A stretch of 64,000 bases of DNA from Streptomyces sp. RFCAC02 (GCF_004193175.1 NZ_SAUH01000001.1:4121001-4185000), one strand, 5' to 3'; numbered from the stretch's first letter, positions 16,291 through 25,860 are shown. Notes: generated by a model not told the origin, from the sequence alone. A program made the numbers and translations.

Positions 16291-16971
16291 ATGACCCGAG
16301 TACTGCTCGCTGAGGACGACGCCTCCATCTCGGAGCCCCTGGCCCGGGCACTGCGCCGCGAGGGCTACGAGGTGGAGGTCCGCGAGGACGGGCCGGCCGC
16401 TCTGCGCGCCGGGCTCGCGGGGGACGTCGACGTCGTCGTGCTCGACCTCGGGCTGCCGGGGATGGACGGTCTCGAGGTCTGCCGCCGGCTGCGCACCGAG
16501 GGTCTGACGCTGCCCGTCCTCGTCCTGACGGCCCGCGCGGACGAGGTGGACACCGTCGTGGGCCTCGACGCGGGCGCCGACGACTACGTGACGAAGCCGT
16601 TCCGGCTGGCCGAGCTGCTGGCCCGGGTGCGGGCGCTGCTGCGGCGCGGCACGGTCGAGACGGCGGGCCCCGCGCCCGCCGTGCACGGCATCCGGATCGA
16701 CGTCGAGTCGCACCGCGCCTGGATGGGGGACGACGAGCTGCACCTCACGGCGAAGGAGTTCGACCTCCTGCGGGTCCTGGTGCGGGACGCGGGCCGGGTC
16801 GTCACCCGCGAGCAGCTCATGCGCGAGGTGTGGGACACCACCTGGTGGTCGTCGACCAAGACCCTCGACATGCACATCTCCTGGCTCCGCAAGAAGCTCG
16901 GCGACGACGCCGCGAACCCGCGCTACATCGCCACCGTCAGGGGCGTGGGGTTCCGCTTCGAGAAGAGCTGA
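16291..16971 (+). CDS. OmpR-family response regulator
   Basis: DNA-binding response regulator of 226 residues. The receiver domain holds the acidic pair at 9-10, the phosphoacceptor Asp52 (VLDLGLPGMDG) and Lys102 (TKPF). The C-terminal winged helix spans about 130-225 with LTAKEFDLLRVLV and VRGVGFRFE. The histidine kinase gene begins 9 bases after the stop, so they form one operon. Output genes are unknown. Confidence 0.94.
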   Translation: MTRVLLAEDDASISEPLARALRREGYEVEVREDGPAALRAGLAGDVDVVVLDLGLPGMDGLEVCRRLRTEGLTLPVLVLTARADEVDTVVGLDAGADDYVTKPFRLAELLARVRALLRRGTVETAGPAPAVHGIRIDVESHRAWMGDDELHLTAKEFDLLRVLVRDAGRVVTREQLMREVWDTTWWSSTKTLDMHISWLRKKLGDDAANPRYIATVRGVGFRFEKS

Positions 16972-16980
16972 CGGGGAGCC

Positions 16981-18228
16981 GTGCGCCGCCGCCTGATCAG
17001 CTCCACGCTGGCCGTCGTCCTCGTCGTGCTGGCCGTCTTCGGCCTGTCCCTGTTCTTCGTCGAGGCACAGACCATCGAGTCGAGCGCCCGCGACCGCCTG
17101 GAGGCCGAGGCGGCCCGGACGCTGGCGGACGTGGAGAGCCGTATCGCGAACGGCGAGGACGTCACCGCCGACGCGATGCGCGCCTCCGTCCCCGCCGACC
17201 GCTTCGTGGAGATCGTCCTGCCCGGACGGTCCCCGGTGCGGGTCGGGGAGCGGCCCGACGGCGAGGTGATGGCCTCCGAGCAGACCGGCGTGCACGGCGA
17301 GACGGTCACCGTCTCGCAGCCGCGCAGCCAGATCAGCGAGGAGATCGGCCGCATGGTGACGATCATCCTCGTCGTCGCGCTGCTCGCGGTCGCCGCCGCG
17401 GTGCTGCTCGCGGTGCGGCAGGCCCGCCGCGTGGCCGCGCCCCTCACCGACCTGGCGGAGACGGCCGAGCGCCTCGGCTCGGGCGACCCGCGCCCCCGGC
17501 ACCGCCGCTACGGGGTGGCCGAGCTGGACCGGGTCGCGGACGTGCTGGACGCCAGCGCCGAGCGCATCGCCCGCATGCTCACCGCCGAGCGCCGGCTCGC
17601 CGCCGACGCGTCCCACCAGCTGAGGACGCCGCTGACCGCGCTGTCGATGCGGCTTGAGGAGATCATCGCCACCGAGGACCGCGACACGGTCCAGGAGGAG
17701 GCCACGATCGCCCTCACGCAGGTCGAGCGCCTCACCGACGTCGTCCAGCGGCTGCTGACGAACTCGCGCGACCCCCGGCTCGGCTCGGCCGTCGCCTTCG
17801 ACCTGGACGAGGTCGTCGTCCAGCAGATCGAGGAGTGGAAGCCCGCCTACCGGGGCGCGGGCCGCGCGATCGTGCACTCGGGGCGTGCCGGGCTGCGCGC
17901 GGTCGGCACGCCGGGCGCGGTCTCGCAGGTCCTGGCCTGCCTGGTCGAGAACTCCCTCATGCACGGCGCCGGCACGGTCGCCCTGCGGACCCGCACCACC
18001 GGCAACCAGGCCGTCATCGAGGTCACCGACCAGGGGCAGGGCGTCCCGGCCGAGCTGGGCTCCCGCGTGTTCGAGCGCACCGTGAGCGGCCGGAACTCCA
18101 CGGGGCTCGGGCTCGCCGTGGCCCGTGACCTCGCCGAGGCGGACGGCGGGCGCCTCGAACTGCTCCAGGGGCGGCCGCCGGTGTTCGCGCTGTTCCTGAG
18201 CCGCGAGGCCGCGGAGTGCCCGCAGTGA
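16981..18228 (+). CDS. two-component sensor histidine kinase
   Basis: Membrane histidine kinase, 415 residues. TM1 is at about 8-28, an extracellular sensor at about 29-124, TM2 at about 126-146, then a HAMP region. The DHp motif ASHQLRTPLTAL has the phospho-His at about 212. The ATP domain carries the N-box LACLVENSLMHG, DQGQGVP and GLGLAVARDLAEADGG. The GTG at 16981 is preceded by GGGGAG. It partners the regulator upstream. The ligand is unknown; the small sensor loop suggests an envelope signal. Confidence 0.93.
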   Translation: MRRRLISSTLAVVLVVLAVFGLSLFFVEAQTIESSARDRLEAEAARTLADVESRIANGEDVTADAMRASVPADRFVEIVLPGRSPVRVGERPDGEVMASEQTGVHGETVTVSQPRSQISEEIGRMVTIILVVALLAVAAAVLLAVRQARRVAAPLTDLAETAERLGSGDPRPRHRRYGVAELDRVADVLDASAERIARMLTAERRLAADASHQLRTPLTALSMRLEEIIATEDRDTVQEEATIALTQVERLTDVVQRLLTNSRDPRLGSAVAFDLDEVVVQQIEEWKPAYRGAGRAIVHSGRAGLRAVGTPGAVSQVLACLVENSLMHGAGTVALRTRTTGNQAVIEVTDQGQGVPAELGSRVFERTVSGRNSTGLGLAVARDLAEADGGRLELLQGRPPVFALFLSREAAECPQ

Positions 18229-18244
18229 TCCGGGGCGGGGCCGG

Positions 18245-18757
18245 TCAGCCGGCGCGTGACGTGTCCGGCGCGGGGGCGGCCGTGGCGGCGGCGCCGACCG
18301 TGTCGCCCGCGGCGCGGAAGACCCACGTCCGGTAGGACCAGAAGCGGAACAGCGCCCCGAGCCCGAGGCCGACGACGTTCTTCGCGATGTTGTCGGCGAG
18401 GGGGGAGGTGAAGCCGAAGCCGTAGTGGGACAGGGCGAGCGCGCCGTTCTCGATCACCATGCCGACGCCGGAGAAGAGCAGGAAGAGCCCCGCCTCGCGG
18501 CTGGCGCGCGTCTTGTCGCGGTGGCGGTACACCCAGTAGCGGTTGCCGAGGTAGTTGGCGGCGATGGCCGCCGAGGTCGCGATGACGCCGGAGCGCACGG
18601 GCGCCAGGGAGGCCGACTGCCGGCACACGTTGAACACCAGGACGTTGACGACGAGGCCGAGCGCGCCCACGGCGCCGAACTTCACGACCTCGCGGGCGAT
18701 CCCCCGCAACCGGTCGCGGAGCGTGAGCCCTGCGCTCCCATCGCTCATAGCGGCCAT
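18245..18757 (-). CDS. GtrA-family membrane protein
   Basis: Small four-helix membrane protein of 170 residues, a GtrA/DPMS-like family linked to flipping or moving polyprenyl-phosphate sugars for cell surface glycans. Visible features are EVVKFGAVGALGLVVNVLVF in helix 1, NYLGNRYWVYR before helix 3, and a final FRFWSYRTWVF. The start is unsure: ATG at 18757 or 18748, neither with a ribosome site. It is divergent from purK, an arrangement also seen in mycobacteria from memory. Confidence 0.87.
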   Translation of the reverse strand: MAAMSDGSAGLTLRDRLRGIAREVVKFGAVGALGLVVNVLVFNVCRQSASLAPVRSGVIATSAAIAANYLGNRYWVYRHRDKTRASREAGLFLLFSGVGMVIENGALALSHYGFGFTSPLADNIAKNVVGLGLGALFRFWSYRTWVFRAAGDTVGAAATAAPAPDTSRAG

Positions 18758-18799
18758 CGTAACCAGGCGCCCGGTACCCGGCCTCCCGGGTGGGGCGGA

Positions 18800-18805
18800 T
18801 ACGCT
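18800..18805 (+). promoter_or_regulatory. -10 element, leaderless promoter of purK
   Basis: TACGCT ends 6 bases before the GTG at 18812, fixing that start. Confidence 0.6.
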
Positions 18806-18811
18806 GGGTGT

Positions 18812-19960
18812 GTGACATTTCCCGTGGTCGGCATGGTCGGCGGCGGTCAGCTCGCCCGTATGACGCACGAGGCGGGCATTCCGCTCGGCATCAGGTTCCG
18901 ACTCCTCAGCGACACCCCGGACGACTCGGCGGCCCAGGCGGCCGGTGACGTCGTCATCGGCGACTACCGCGATCTTGACACGCTCCGTGCCTTCGCGAAG
19001 GGCTGCGACGTGATCACCTTCGATCACGAGCACGTCCCGACCGAGCACCTGCGCGCGCTGGAGGCGGAGGGCATCCCGGTCCGGCCCGGGCCCGACGCCC
19101 TGGTGCACGCGCAGGACAAGGGCGTCATGCGCGCCCGCCTCACCGAGCTGGGCATTCCCTGCCCGCGCCACCGCGTGGTGGCGGACCCGGCGGACGTCGC
19201 GCGGTTCGCGGCCGAGGTCGGCGGGTTCCCCGTCGTGCTGAAGACGGTGCGCGGCGGTTACGACGGCAAGGGCGTGTGGGTCGTGCGCGACGCGGAGCAC
19301 GCCGCGGCCACGACCGAGCCGTTCCGCGCCGGGGTCGCGGTCCTGGCGGAGGAGAAGGTCGACTTCGCGCGCGAGCTGGCGGCGAACGTCGTGCGCTCCC
19401 CGCACGGCCAGGCCGTCGCCTACCCGGTCGTGGAGTCCGTCCAGGTCGACGGCGTGTGCGACACCGTGATCGCGCCCGCGCCCGGCATCGACCCGGGCCT
19501 GTCGCTCGCCGCCCAGGAGCTGGCGCTGCGCATCGCGTCCGAGCTCGGCGTGACGGGTCACCTGGCGGTCGAGCTGTTCGAGACGCGCGACGGCCGGGTC
19601 CTCGTGAACGAGCTGGCCATGCGGCCCCACAACTCCGGCCACTGGACGCAGGACGGCGCGGTCACCTCCCAGTTCGCGAACCACCTGCGGGCCGTCCTCG
19701 ACCTCCCGCTGGGCGACCCGCGCCCGCGCGCCCCGTGGACCGTCATGGCGAACGTCCTCGGCGGCGACTTCCCCGACATGTACCAGGGCTACCTGCACTG
19801 CATGGCGCGCGACCCCGCCGTCAAGATCCACATGTACGGCAAGGACGTCAGGCCGGGCCGCAAGGTCGGCCATGTGAACAGCTATGGCGACGACCTGGCC
19901 GAGGTGCGCGAGCGCGCCCGCCACGCCGCCGACTACCTGCGAGGAGTCATCACCGAATGA
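18812..19960 (+). CDS. purK: 5-(carboxyamino)imidazole ribonucleotide synthase
   Basis: ATP-grasp enzyme of de novo purine synthesis that makes N5-CAIR from AIR, bicarbonate and ATP; PurE then rearranges the product. The 382 residues start [20 protein letters not shown], the canonical PurK N-terminus. The ATP-grasp core includes [13 protein letters not shown], and [17 protein letters not shown] is the metal/substrate signature. The stop overlaps the purE start (ATGA), so the two are coupled. The predicted transcript is leaderless. Confidence 0.97.
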   Translation: MTFPVVGMVGGGQLARMTHEAGIPLGIRFRLLSDTPDDSAAQAAGDVVIGDYRDLDTLRAFAKGCDVITFDHEHVPTEHLRALEAEGIPVRPGPDALVHAQDKGVMRARLTELGIPCPRHRVVADPADVARFAAEVGGFPVVLKTVRGGYDGKGVWVVRDAEHAAATTEPFRAGVAVLAEEKVDFARELAANVVRSPHGQAVAYPVVESVQVDGVCDTVIAPAPGIDPGLSLAAQELALRIASELGVTGHLAVELFETRDGRVLVNELAMRPHNSGHWTQDGAVTSQFANHLRAVLDLPLGDPRPRAPWTVMANVLGGDFPDMYQGYLHCMARDPAVKIHMYGKDVRPGRKVGHVNSYGDDLAEVRERARHAADYLRGVITE

Positions 19961-20493
19961 GCGCCGCAGCGACGGACGGCGGCGCCGCGCCGCTGGTCGG
20001 CATCGTCATGGGGTCCGACTCCGACTGGCCGGTGATGCGGGCCGCCGCCGACGCGCTGGACGAGTTCGGCGTCCCGCACGAGGTGGACGTGGTGTCCGCG
20101 CACCGCATGCCGCACGAGATGCTCGCGTACGGCGGGGCGGCGGCCGACCGGGGGCTGCGGGCGATCATCGCCGGCGCCGGCGGCGCCGCGCACCTGCCGG
20201 GCATGCTGGCGTCCCTCACGCCGCTGCCCGTCATCGGGGTGCCCGTGCCGCTGAAGCACCTCGACGGCATGGACTCGCTGCTGTCCATCGTGCAGATGCC
20301 CGCGGGCGTGCCCGTCGCCACCGTCTCGATCGGCGGCGCGCGCAACGCGGGGCTCCTCGCCGTCCGCATGCTCGCCGCGCACGACGAGGGCCTCCGGATC
20401 CGCATGCGCGCCTTCCAGGAGGGGCTGCGCGAGCAGGCCACGGAGAAGGGCCGCCGGCTGCGGGCCGCCCGCGCCGGCGGGGACGCCGCGTGA
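19957..20493 (+). CDS. purE: 5-(carboxyamino)imidazole ribonucleotide mutase
   Basis: Class I PurE converts N5-CAIR to CAIR. In the 178 residues the phosphate loop GSDSDW is at 19-24 and the SAHRMP motif holds the catalytic His49. [31 protein letters not shown] and [11 protein letters not shown] are family hallmarks. It overlaps purK by 4 bases and the dipeptidase gene by 4 bases (GTGA). Confidence 0.97.
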   Translation: MSAAATDGGAAPLVGIVMGSDSDWPVMRAAADALDEFGVPHEVDVVSAHRMPHEMLAYGGAAADRGLRAIIAGAGGAAHLPGMLASLTPLPVIGVPVPLKHLDGMDSLLSIVQMPAGVPVATVSIGGARNAGLLAVRMLAAHDEGLRIRMRAFQEGLREQATEKGRRLRAARAGGDAA

Positions 20494-21695
20494 GCGGGGA
20501 CCGGCTGGCGGAGGCCCGCGCGCTGCTCGCCGACGCCCCCGTCCTGGACGGGCACAACGACCTGCCGTGGGCGCTGCGCGAGCAGGTGGGGTACGACCTC
20601 GACCGGCTCGACATCGCCGGCGACACGTCCGGCCGGCTGCACACGGACCTCGCGCGCCTGCGGGCGGGCGGGGTCGGCGGGCAGTTCTGGTCGGTCTACG
20701 TCGCGGCCGAGTACGCGGGGGAGCGCGCCGTCAGCGCCTGCCTGGAGCAGATCGACGCGGTCGACGCCCTGCTCGCGCGGTACCCGGACGCCCTGCGGCG
20801 CGCCCTGACCGCCGACGACGTGGTGGCGGCGCGGGCCGAGGGCCGTGTCGCGTCCCTCATGGGCGCCGAGGGCGGCCACAGCATCGCCAACTCCCTCGGG
20901 ACCCTGCGCGGGCTGTACCGCCTGGGCGTCCGGTACATGACGCTCACGCACAACAGCACGATCGACTGGGCCGACTCCGCGACGGACGCGCCGCGCCACG
21001 ACGGGCTGAGCGCGTTCGGCGAGGAGGTCGTGCGGGAGATGAACCGCCTCGGCATGCTCGTCGACCTGTCGCACGTCGCGCCCGCCACCATGCGCGACGC
21101 CCTGCGCGTGAGCGAGGCGCCCGTGCTCTTCTCGCACTCCTCGGCGCGCGCCGTGTGCGATCACCCGCGCAACATCCCCGACGACGTGCTCGCCGCGCTG
21201 CCGGGCAACGGCGGCGTGGCCATGGCGACGTTCGTGCCGCAGTTCGTGCTGCCCGGTGCCGCCGAGTGGACGGCCGGCGCGCGGGAGCACCTGCGGGAGC
21301 ACGGTCTCGGCGCGCTGGACACGACCCCGGCGGCGATGCGCGCGCTCGCGGAGTACGAGGAGCGCCGTCCCCGTCCGCGCGCGACGGTGGCGACGGTCGC
21401 GGACCACCTGGACCACATGCGGGAGGTCGCGGGCGTGGACCACCTGGGTCTCGGCGGCGACTACGACGGCACGGCGTACCTGCCGGACGGCCTGGAGGAC
21501 GTCGCCGGCTATCCGCGGCTCGTCGCCGAGCTCCTGGAGCGCCGCTGGTCGGCGGCCGACATCGCGAAGCTGACCTGGCACAACGCGCTCCGGGTCCTGC
21601 GGGACGCCGAGGCCGTCGCGCGGGACGTGTCGGCCCGCAGGGGGCCGTCGTTCGCGACCATCGAGCGGCTGGACGGCCGTCCCGCCGGGGCATGA
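20490..21695 (+). CDS. membrane dipeptidase family (M19) peptidase
   Basis: Zinc-dependent dipeptidase of the renal dipeptidase family, 401 residues. The first metal motif GHND is at about 21-24, GAEGGHSI carries the bridging Glu, and LSHVAP plus FSHSSAR give further His ligands. No signal peptide is seen, so it is probably cytosolic. It is fused into the purK-purE operon by a GTGA overlap, a frequent arrangement in Streptomyces, though the metabolic link to purines is unclear. Substrates may be dipeptides, D-amino acid dipeptides or N-acylated amino acids. Confidence 0.92.
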   Translation: MSGDRLAEARALLADAPVLDGHNDLPWALREQVGYDLDRLDIAGDTSGRLHTDLARLRAGGVGGQFWSVYVAAEYAGERAVSACLEQIDAVDALLARYPDALRRALTADDVVAARAEGRVASLMGAEGGHSIANSLGTLRGLYRLGVRYMTLTHNSTIDWADSATDAPRHDGLSAFGEEVVREMNRLGMLVDLSHVAPATMRDALRVSEAPVLFSHSSARAVCDHPRNIPDDVLAALPGNGGVAMATFVPQFVLPGAAEWTAGAREHLREHGLGALDTTPAAMRALAEYEERRPRPRATVATVADHLDHMREVAGVDHLGLGGDYDGTAYLPDGLEDVAGYPRLVAELLERRWSAADIAKLTWHNALRVLRDAEAVARDVSARRGPSFATIERLDGRPAGA

Positions 21696-22235
21696 CAACC
21701 TCGGGGCAAATCGGGCATTAACCCCCCAAGTGGTCGGCTGTGACCGGCCCGTGACCGACCTCACTCGCCCCCTCGCCCGCAGGTGGTCGCCGCGTGACGC
21801 GCGTTGACCGGAAACGCCCCATCGAGCCGCCCCGCCTGGGGACTTGACGCAGCGTCACTGAGCCCGACCGCGACCGTGAGTGACATTGTCCGCGCTCAAG
21901 GTGAACGTTCGTGTCGCGGAGTGGCGTTGGTCATGCCCTCTGTGTGCCCCTGTTGCTTGTGTTGTCCGAATTGATCGGCTTAACGTGTCGCCGCGCCGCA
22001 CCTCCGCGGCGCGCCGCTCCCGGACGCCGAATCCTGTCACCGGAGGCGGAGACGCAGAACCCTTCCGTATGACAGGAGCGGGGGACCCACTTCCGCCGGT
22101 GCGATCCGTCGCCACCGGCTCGGGGTGAAGCCGCCGACGACCGCCGGGCACAGCAGTGCCCCGGTCCGGGGCGGCCGGGCATCTCCGGCCCGAACCCGAC
22201 AGCTCACCTCGCAGGCGCTGGAGAGGAGCACACCT
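21696..22235. other. 540-base leader region with riboswitch
   Basis: There is no gene in this gap. The first ~290 bases hold the purine operon end and promoter sequence. A GC-rich hairpin at 21992-22013 (CGCGCCGC/GCGGCGCG) sits just before the riboswitch aptamer at 22022-22218. Candidate promoter hexamers (TTGCTT 21953, TAACGT 21981) have poor spacing. Confidence 0.6.
22022..22218 (+). promoter_or_regulatory. ydaO-yuaA (cyclic di-AMP) riboswitch
   Basis: The leader carries the conserved ydaO blocks in order: GCCGAATCCTG (22026-22036), GGAGCGGGGGACCCA (22075-22089), GGGGTGAAGCCG (22122-22133), CCGAACCCGACAGCTCACCTC (split over 22189-22209) and GCAGGCG (22211-22217). P1 forms between about 22025-22028 and 22214-22217. 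The aptamer ends only a few bases before the GAGAGGAG ribosome site of the LysM/M23 peptidase gene, so translational control is likely. In Streptomyces this class regulates cell wall hydrolases. Confidence 0.93.
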
Positions 22236-23009
22236 ATGTCCGCACGCGGACGTCACCGCCGCCAGCGCGCCCGTCGCCTCTCGCGCGTCTCCCTGCTGCT
22301 CACCGCCGGCGGCGCCGGCGTCGCCCTGCCGCTGGTCGCGGCGGGCGGGGCGAGCGCCGCGACGCCCGAGACGTACACCGTCCAGGCCGGCGACAGCCTC
22401 TACCGCATAGCCGCCGACCTCGACGTGGACGGCGGCTGGCAGGCCCTGTACGACGCCAACAAGGACGCGATCGGCACCGACCCGGCCCTCATCCACCCCG
22501 GTGAGACCCTGACGCTCGACGCCTCCGCCGCCGGCGGGGACGACAGTGCCGACGCCGCCGCCACCGCCTCGACCACCGCCGCCGACGCGGGCGACACCGC
22601 CTCGACCGGGTACGCCGCCCCGGTGGCCGGTGTCCAGGGCTCCGGGTACGGCACCGCCGGTTCCCTGTGGGCCTCCGGCCACCACACCGGCGCGGACTTC
22701 CCCGTCGCGACCGGCACCCCGGTGTCCGCCATCACCGACGGCGAGGTCGTCGCCGCCGGCATGGTCAGCAGCTACGGCAACCAGGTCGTCATCAAGCACG
22801 CCGACGGCCACTACAGCCAGTACGCCCACCTGTCGTCGATCTCCGTCTCGGTCGGCGAGAGCGTCAGCACCGGCCAGCAGATCGGCCTCTCCGGCGCCAC
22901 CGGCAACGTCACCGGCCCGCACCTGCACTTCGAGGTGCGCACCGGTCCCGACTACGGCTCCGACATCGACCCGATCGCGTTCCTCGCGGAGCACGGCGTC
23001 ACGGCCTGA
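22236..23009 (+). CDS. secreted LysM/M23 peptidoglycan endopeptidase
   Basis: Exported cell wall hydrolase of 257 residues. The Arg-rich n-region and hydrophobic core give a signal peptide cleaved near GGASA (about 41). A LysM domain (about 46-95) binds peptidoglycan. A Ser/Thr/Ala/Asp linker leads to an M23 domain with the Zn ligands His150 and Asp154 (HHTGADF), His198 and the HLH motif at 229-231. All catalytic residues are present. GAGAGGAG precedes the ATG, right after the c-di-AMP riboswitch. It is likely active in growth, germination or septum splitting. Confidence 0.95.
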   Translation: MSARGRHRRQRARRLSRVSLLLTAGGAGVALPLVAAGGASAATPETYTVQAGDSLYRIAADLDVDGGWQALYDANKDAIGTDPALIHPGETLTLDASAAGGDDSADAAATASTTAADAGDTASTGYAAPVAGVQGSGYGTAGSLWASGHHTGADFPVATGTPVSAITDGEVVAAGMVSSYGNQVVIKHADGHYSQYAHLSSISVSVGESVSTGQQIGLSGATGNVTGPHLHFEVRTGPDYGSDIDPIAFLAEHGVTA

Positions 23010-23061
23010 GTGACGCGCGCGCCGCGCGGCCCGTCCCCGCGCGGCGCCCGTCCCGGGAAAG

Positions 23062-23101
23062 GGAGGGGCGGGTTCCGGCAGCCGCCGGCACCCGCCCCTC
23101 C
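23062..23101 (+). terminator. terminator after peptidase gene
   Basis: A stem of 17 pairs with one mismatch, 23062-23079 with 23084-23101, and a 4-base loop. It also faces the convergent ABC-2 permease end at 23124. Confidence 0.8.
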
Positions 23102-23123
23102 GCCGTTCCCGCCGCCGGGCCGG

Positions 23124-23942
23124 TCAGCGGCCGAGCGCCTGGAAGCGGCGCACGGACAGCGGCGCGAAGACCGCCGTGAGCACGACCGGCCACAGGATCG
23201 CGAGCAGCAGCGCGTGGTCCGACGCCCAGGTCCCGCCGACCACGCCGGGGTTGCCGAACAGGTCGCGCAGCGCGGTGACCGTGGCGGACAGCGGGTTCCA
23301 CTCCGAGACGGCGCCCAGCCAGTCGGGCATCAGCTCGGGTGACGTGAAGACGTTCGACAGGGCCGTCAGGGGGAAGGCCAGCGGGAAGACGATGCCGCCG
23401 ACCATCTCCTCGCTGCGCACCACCAGGCCCATCCAGATCCCGATCCAGGTGATCGCCACCCGCAGCAGGAGCACCAGCGCCAGGGCGAGCAGCACCCGGC
23501 CCACGCCGCGGTGCCACTCCCAGCCGACCAGCAGGCCGCAGACCACCACGACCGCCAGCTCCACGAGCGCGCGCAGCAGGTCGGCCAGGCTGCGCCCCAC
23601 CAGCAGCGCGGAGCGGGCCATCGGCATGGAGCGGAACCTGTCCACGACGCCGCGCGACACGTCACCCGCCATCGCCGATCCGGTGGCGCCCATGCCGTAG
23701 AGCATCGTCATCGCGAAGACGCCGGGCACGAGGAACTCCCGGTATCCGCCTCCGCCCGCCACCGACATGCCGCTGCCGAAGACGTACCCGAAGACCAGGA
23801 CGAACATGATGGGCAGCGCGAAGTAGAGCACCGCCTCCTCCGGCTGGCGCACCACGTGGGCCATGTACCGGCGGGTCATGATCAGGCCGTCCGCGGTGGC
23901 CGACCGCCGCCGCAGGGACTCGTTCGCCGTCGTCGCGCTCAT
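23124..23942 (-). CDS. ABC-2 type transporter permease (DrrB-like)
   Basis: Membrane subunit of a daunorubicin-resistance-like exporter, 272 residues with six hydrophobic segments. It has RGVVDRFRSMPMARSALLVGR, a typical DrrB/ABC2_membrane cytosolic loop, and NVFTSPELMPDWL before the last helices. The ATG at 23942 overlaps the ATPase stop by 4 bases. Probably exports a drug or lipid and is induced by its substrate through the divergent TetR regulator. Confidence 0.93.
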   Translation of the reverse strand: MSATTANESLRRRSATADGLIMTRRYMAHVVRQPEEAVLYFALPIMFVLVFGYVFGSGMSVAGGGGYREFLVPGVFAMTMLYGMGATGSAMAGDVSRGVVDRFRSMPMARSALLVGRSLADLLRALVELAVVVVCGLLVGWEWHRGVGRVLLALALVLLLRVAITWIGIWMGLVVRSEEMVGGIVFPLAFPLTALSNVFTSPELMPDWLGAVSEWNPLSATVTALRDLFGNPGVVGGTWASDHALLLAILWPVVLTAVFAPLSVRRFQALGR

Positions 23943-24928
23943 GCCGCCCGCTCCTCGCTCGCGCGCTGCTGTGTGGTGTGGCCGGTGAGGTGCAGGAACG
24001 CCTCGTCCAGCGTGGGACGCCGGGTCCCGATGTCCTCGATGGCGATACGGGTGCCGTGCAGCGCGCGCACGACTTCGGTCAGCGCGTGGACATGGTCCGT
24101 CACCGGGGTGCTCACGCGCCGGGTGTCGGGGTCGGTCTCGGGCTGCTCGCCGGGCGCGGTGACCCGGCCGAGCAGGGCGGCGACATCGGCGAGGTCGGCG
24201 GCGTCGCGGACGACGACCTCGATCCGGTCGCCGCCCAGGCGGGCCTTGAGGTCGTCGGCCGTGCCCTCGGCCACGACGCGTCCCGCGTCGATGACGGAGA
24301 TGCGGTCGGCGAGCTGGTCGGCCTCCTCCAGGTACTGGGTGGTCAGCAGCACGGTCGTCCCGTCGGCGACGAGGGACCGGACGGCGTCCCACACCTGCGT
24401 GCGGCTGCGCGGGTCGAGCCCGGTGGTCGGCTCGTCGAGGAACAGGACCTCGGGCGTGCGCACCATGCTGGCCGCCAGGTCGAGGCGCCGCCGCATGCCG
24501 CCCGAGTACGTGCCCGCGTTGCGGCCGGCCGCCTCGGTGAGGCCGAAGCGTTCCAGCAGTTCGTCCGCCCGGCGGTGGGCGGCGCGGGGGCGCAGCCGGT
24601 GCAGGCGGCAGAAGAGGACGAGGTTCTGCCGGCCGCTGAGCATCTCGTCGACGGCGGCGTACTGGCCGGTGAGCGCGATGCGCGCCCGTACCTCGTCGGG
24701 CCGGCGGGCCACGTCGAAGCCGCACACCTCGGCGCGGCCGGCGTCGTGGCGCAGCAGGGTCGCCAGTGTCCGGACGACGGTGGTCTTGCCGGCGCCGTTC
24801 GGGCCGAGCAGCCCGTGCACGGTGCCGGCCGGGACGGTGAGCGAGAGGCCGTCGAGCGCGGTGTTCCCCTTGTTCTTGCCGCCATACCGCTTGCGCAGCC
24901 CATCGGCTGCTATGGCGTGATCCGCCAT
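23939..24928 (-). CDS. ABC transporter ATP-binding protein (DrrA-like)
   Basis: ATPase of the DrrA family, 329 residues. Walker A GPNGAGKT is at about 42-49, the signature YSGGM follows in the middle of the domain, and Walker B reads EVLFLDEPTTGLD. The C-terminal extension after about 225 ends in the DrrA-type RRPTLDEAFLHLTG motif. It is first in the operon, divergent from the TetR gene, with a cluster of inverted repeats upstream. Confidence 0.94.
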   Translation of the reverse strand: MADHAIAADGLRKRYGGKNKGNTALDGLSLTVPAGTVHGLLGPNGAGKTTVVRTLATLLRHDAGRAEVCGFDVARRPDEVRARIALTGQYAAVDEMLSGRQNLVLFCRLHRLRPRAAHRRADELLERFGLTEAAGRNAGTYSGGMRRRLDLAASMVRTPEVLFLDEPTTGLDPRSRTQVWDAVRSLVADGTTVLLTTQYLEEADQLADRISVIDAGRVVAEGTADDLKARLGGDRIEVVVRDAADLADVAALLGRVTAPGEQPETDPDTRRVSTPVTDHVHALTEVVRALHGTRIAIEDIGTRRPTLDEAFLHLTGHTTQQRASEERAA

Positions 24929-24943
24929 GAGATGCCCCCAAGC

Positions 24944-25000
24944 AACTGTGTACGGCAGAAACTGTTTATGCCGTAGACTCGGTGTACACCATACACAGTT
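24944..25000. promoter_or_regulatory. nested inverted repeats, likely TetR operator region
   Basis: AACTGTGTA (24944-24952) and TACACAGTT (24992-25000) are perfect inverted arms. Inside lie TACGGCA (24951-24957) with TGCCGTA (24969-24975), and the 10-bp palindrome GGTGTACACC (24981-24990). The segment is AT-richer than its surroundings and sits between divergent starts at 24928 and 25053. Confidence 0.75.
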
Positions 25001-25052
25001 TTAGGATGGCGTCAAACGGCGACCGCCGGCCGGGCGAGGGGAAGGAACGGGG

Positions 25053-25817
25053 ATGGCGACCGAGCCGAAGGGCGGACGGGACCCGCAGTACCTGCTCGAT
25101 CTGCTGTGGCGCACGCACCGGCCGGGGAGGCGGGGGCCGCGCGGCAGCCTCACGCTCGACCAGATCGTGGCCGCCGCGATCGAGGTGGCGCGCGAGGTGG
25201 GGATCGCCGGCCTCTCGATGCGGAAGGTCGCCGAGCGGCTCGGCGTCACGACCATGTCCCTCTACCGGTACGTCCCGTCGAAGGACGATCTGCTCGACCT
25301 CATGTTCGAATCGGTCACGGGGCAGCCGGACGCCGACGACTGGCCGACGACCTGGCGCGAGGGCCTGGCCGCCTACGCCCTCGCGATGCGCGAACTGATG
25401 CTGGCCGACGACTGGCTGCTCGACATCCCCATCGGCGGCCCCCCGATGGGGCCGAACAACCTCGCGTGGATGGAGGCGGCGCTCTCCTGCATGCAGGACT
25501 CGGGCCTCACCGAGGACGAGAAGCTCGGCGTCCTCATGGTCGTCAGCGGATTCGCGCTCAACGAGGTGCGCCAGGAGGTCTCCCTCAAGCGGGCCGCTCC
25601 GCGCACCGGCGTCGCCTACCAGGAGTGGGGCGCGGCGTACCAGCGCATGCTGGGGCGCGTCATCGACGACCCCCGCTACCCGGCCCTCGCCCGCCTCGTG
25701 CGGAGCGGTGTCTTCGACGACGACCGGTCCACCCCGGAGCAGGACTTCCTCTGGGGTCTTTCCTTCATCCTCGACGGGGTGGCGGCGACGCTCGCCGCCC
25801 GCGCGGCGGCCGGCTGA
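25053..25817 (+). CDS. TetR-family regulator with TetR_C domain
   Basis: Repressor of 254 residues. The HTH lies at about 38-85 (LDQIVAAAIEVAREVGIAGL, then MRKVAERLGVTTMSLYRYVP), and the C-terminal ligand-binding domain resembles class TetR_C_1 (LDIPIGGPPMGPNNLAWMEA). GGGGAAGGAACGGGG precedes the ATG. Its divergent placement from the DrrAB-like exporter and the repeats at 24944-25000 suggest that it represses the exporter until a drug binds. Confidence 0.92.
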   Translation: MATEPKGGRDPQYLLDLLWRTHRPGRRGPRGSLTLDQIVAAAIEVAREVGIAGLSMRKVAERLGVTTMSLYRYVPSKDDLLDLMFESVTGQPDADDWPTTWREGLAAYALAMRELMLADDWLLDIPIGGPPMGPNNLAWMEAALSCMQDSGLTEDEKLGVLMVVSGFALNEVRQEVSLKRAAPRTGVAYQEWGAAYQRMLGRVIDDPRYPALARLVRSGVFDDDRSTPEQDFLWGLSFILDGVAATLAARAAAG

Positions 25818-25821
25818 TCGC

Positions 25822-25850
25822 GCCGCGGCCCCCGGGCGGGGGGCCGCGGC
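25822..25850. terminator. bidirectional terminator
   Basis: A 12-bp perfect stem, 25822-25833 with 25839-25850, and a 5-base loop between the convergent ends at 25817 and 25861. Confidence 0.75.
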
Positions 25851-25860
25851 GGAGGCGCCG

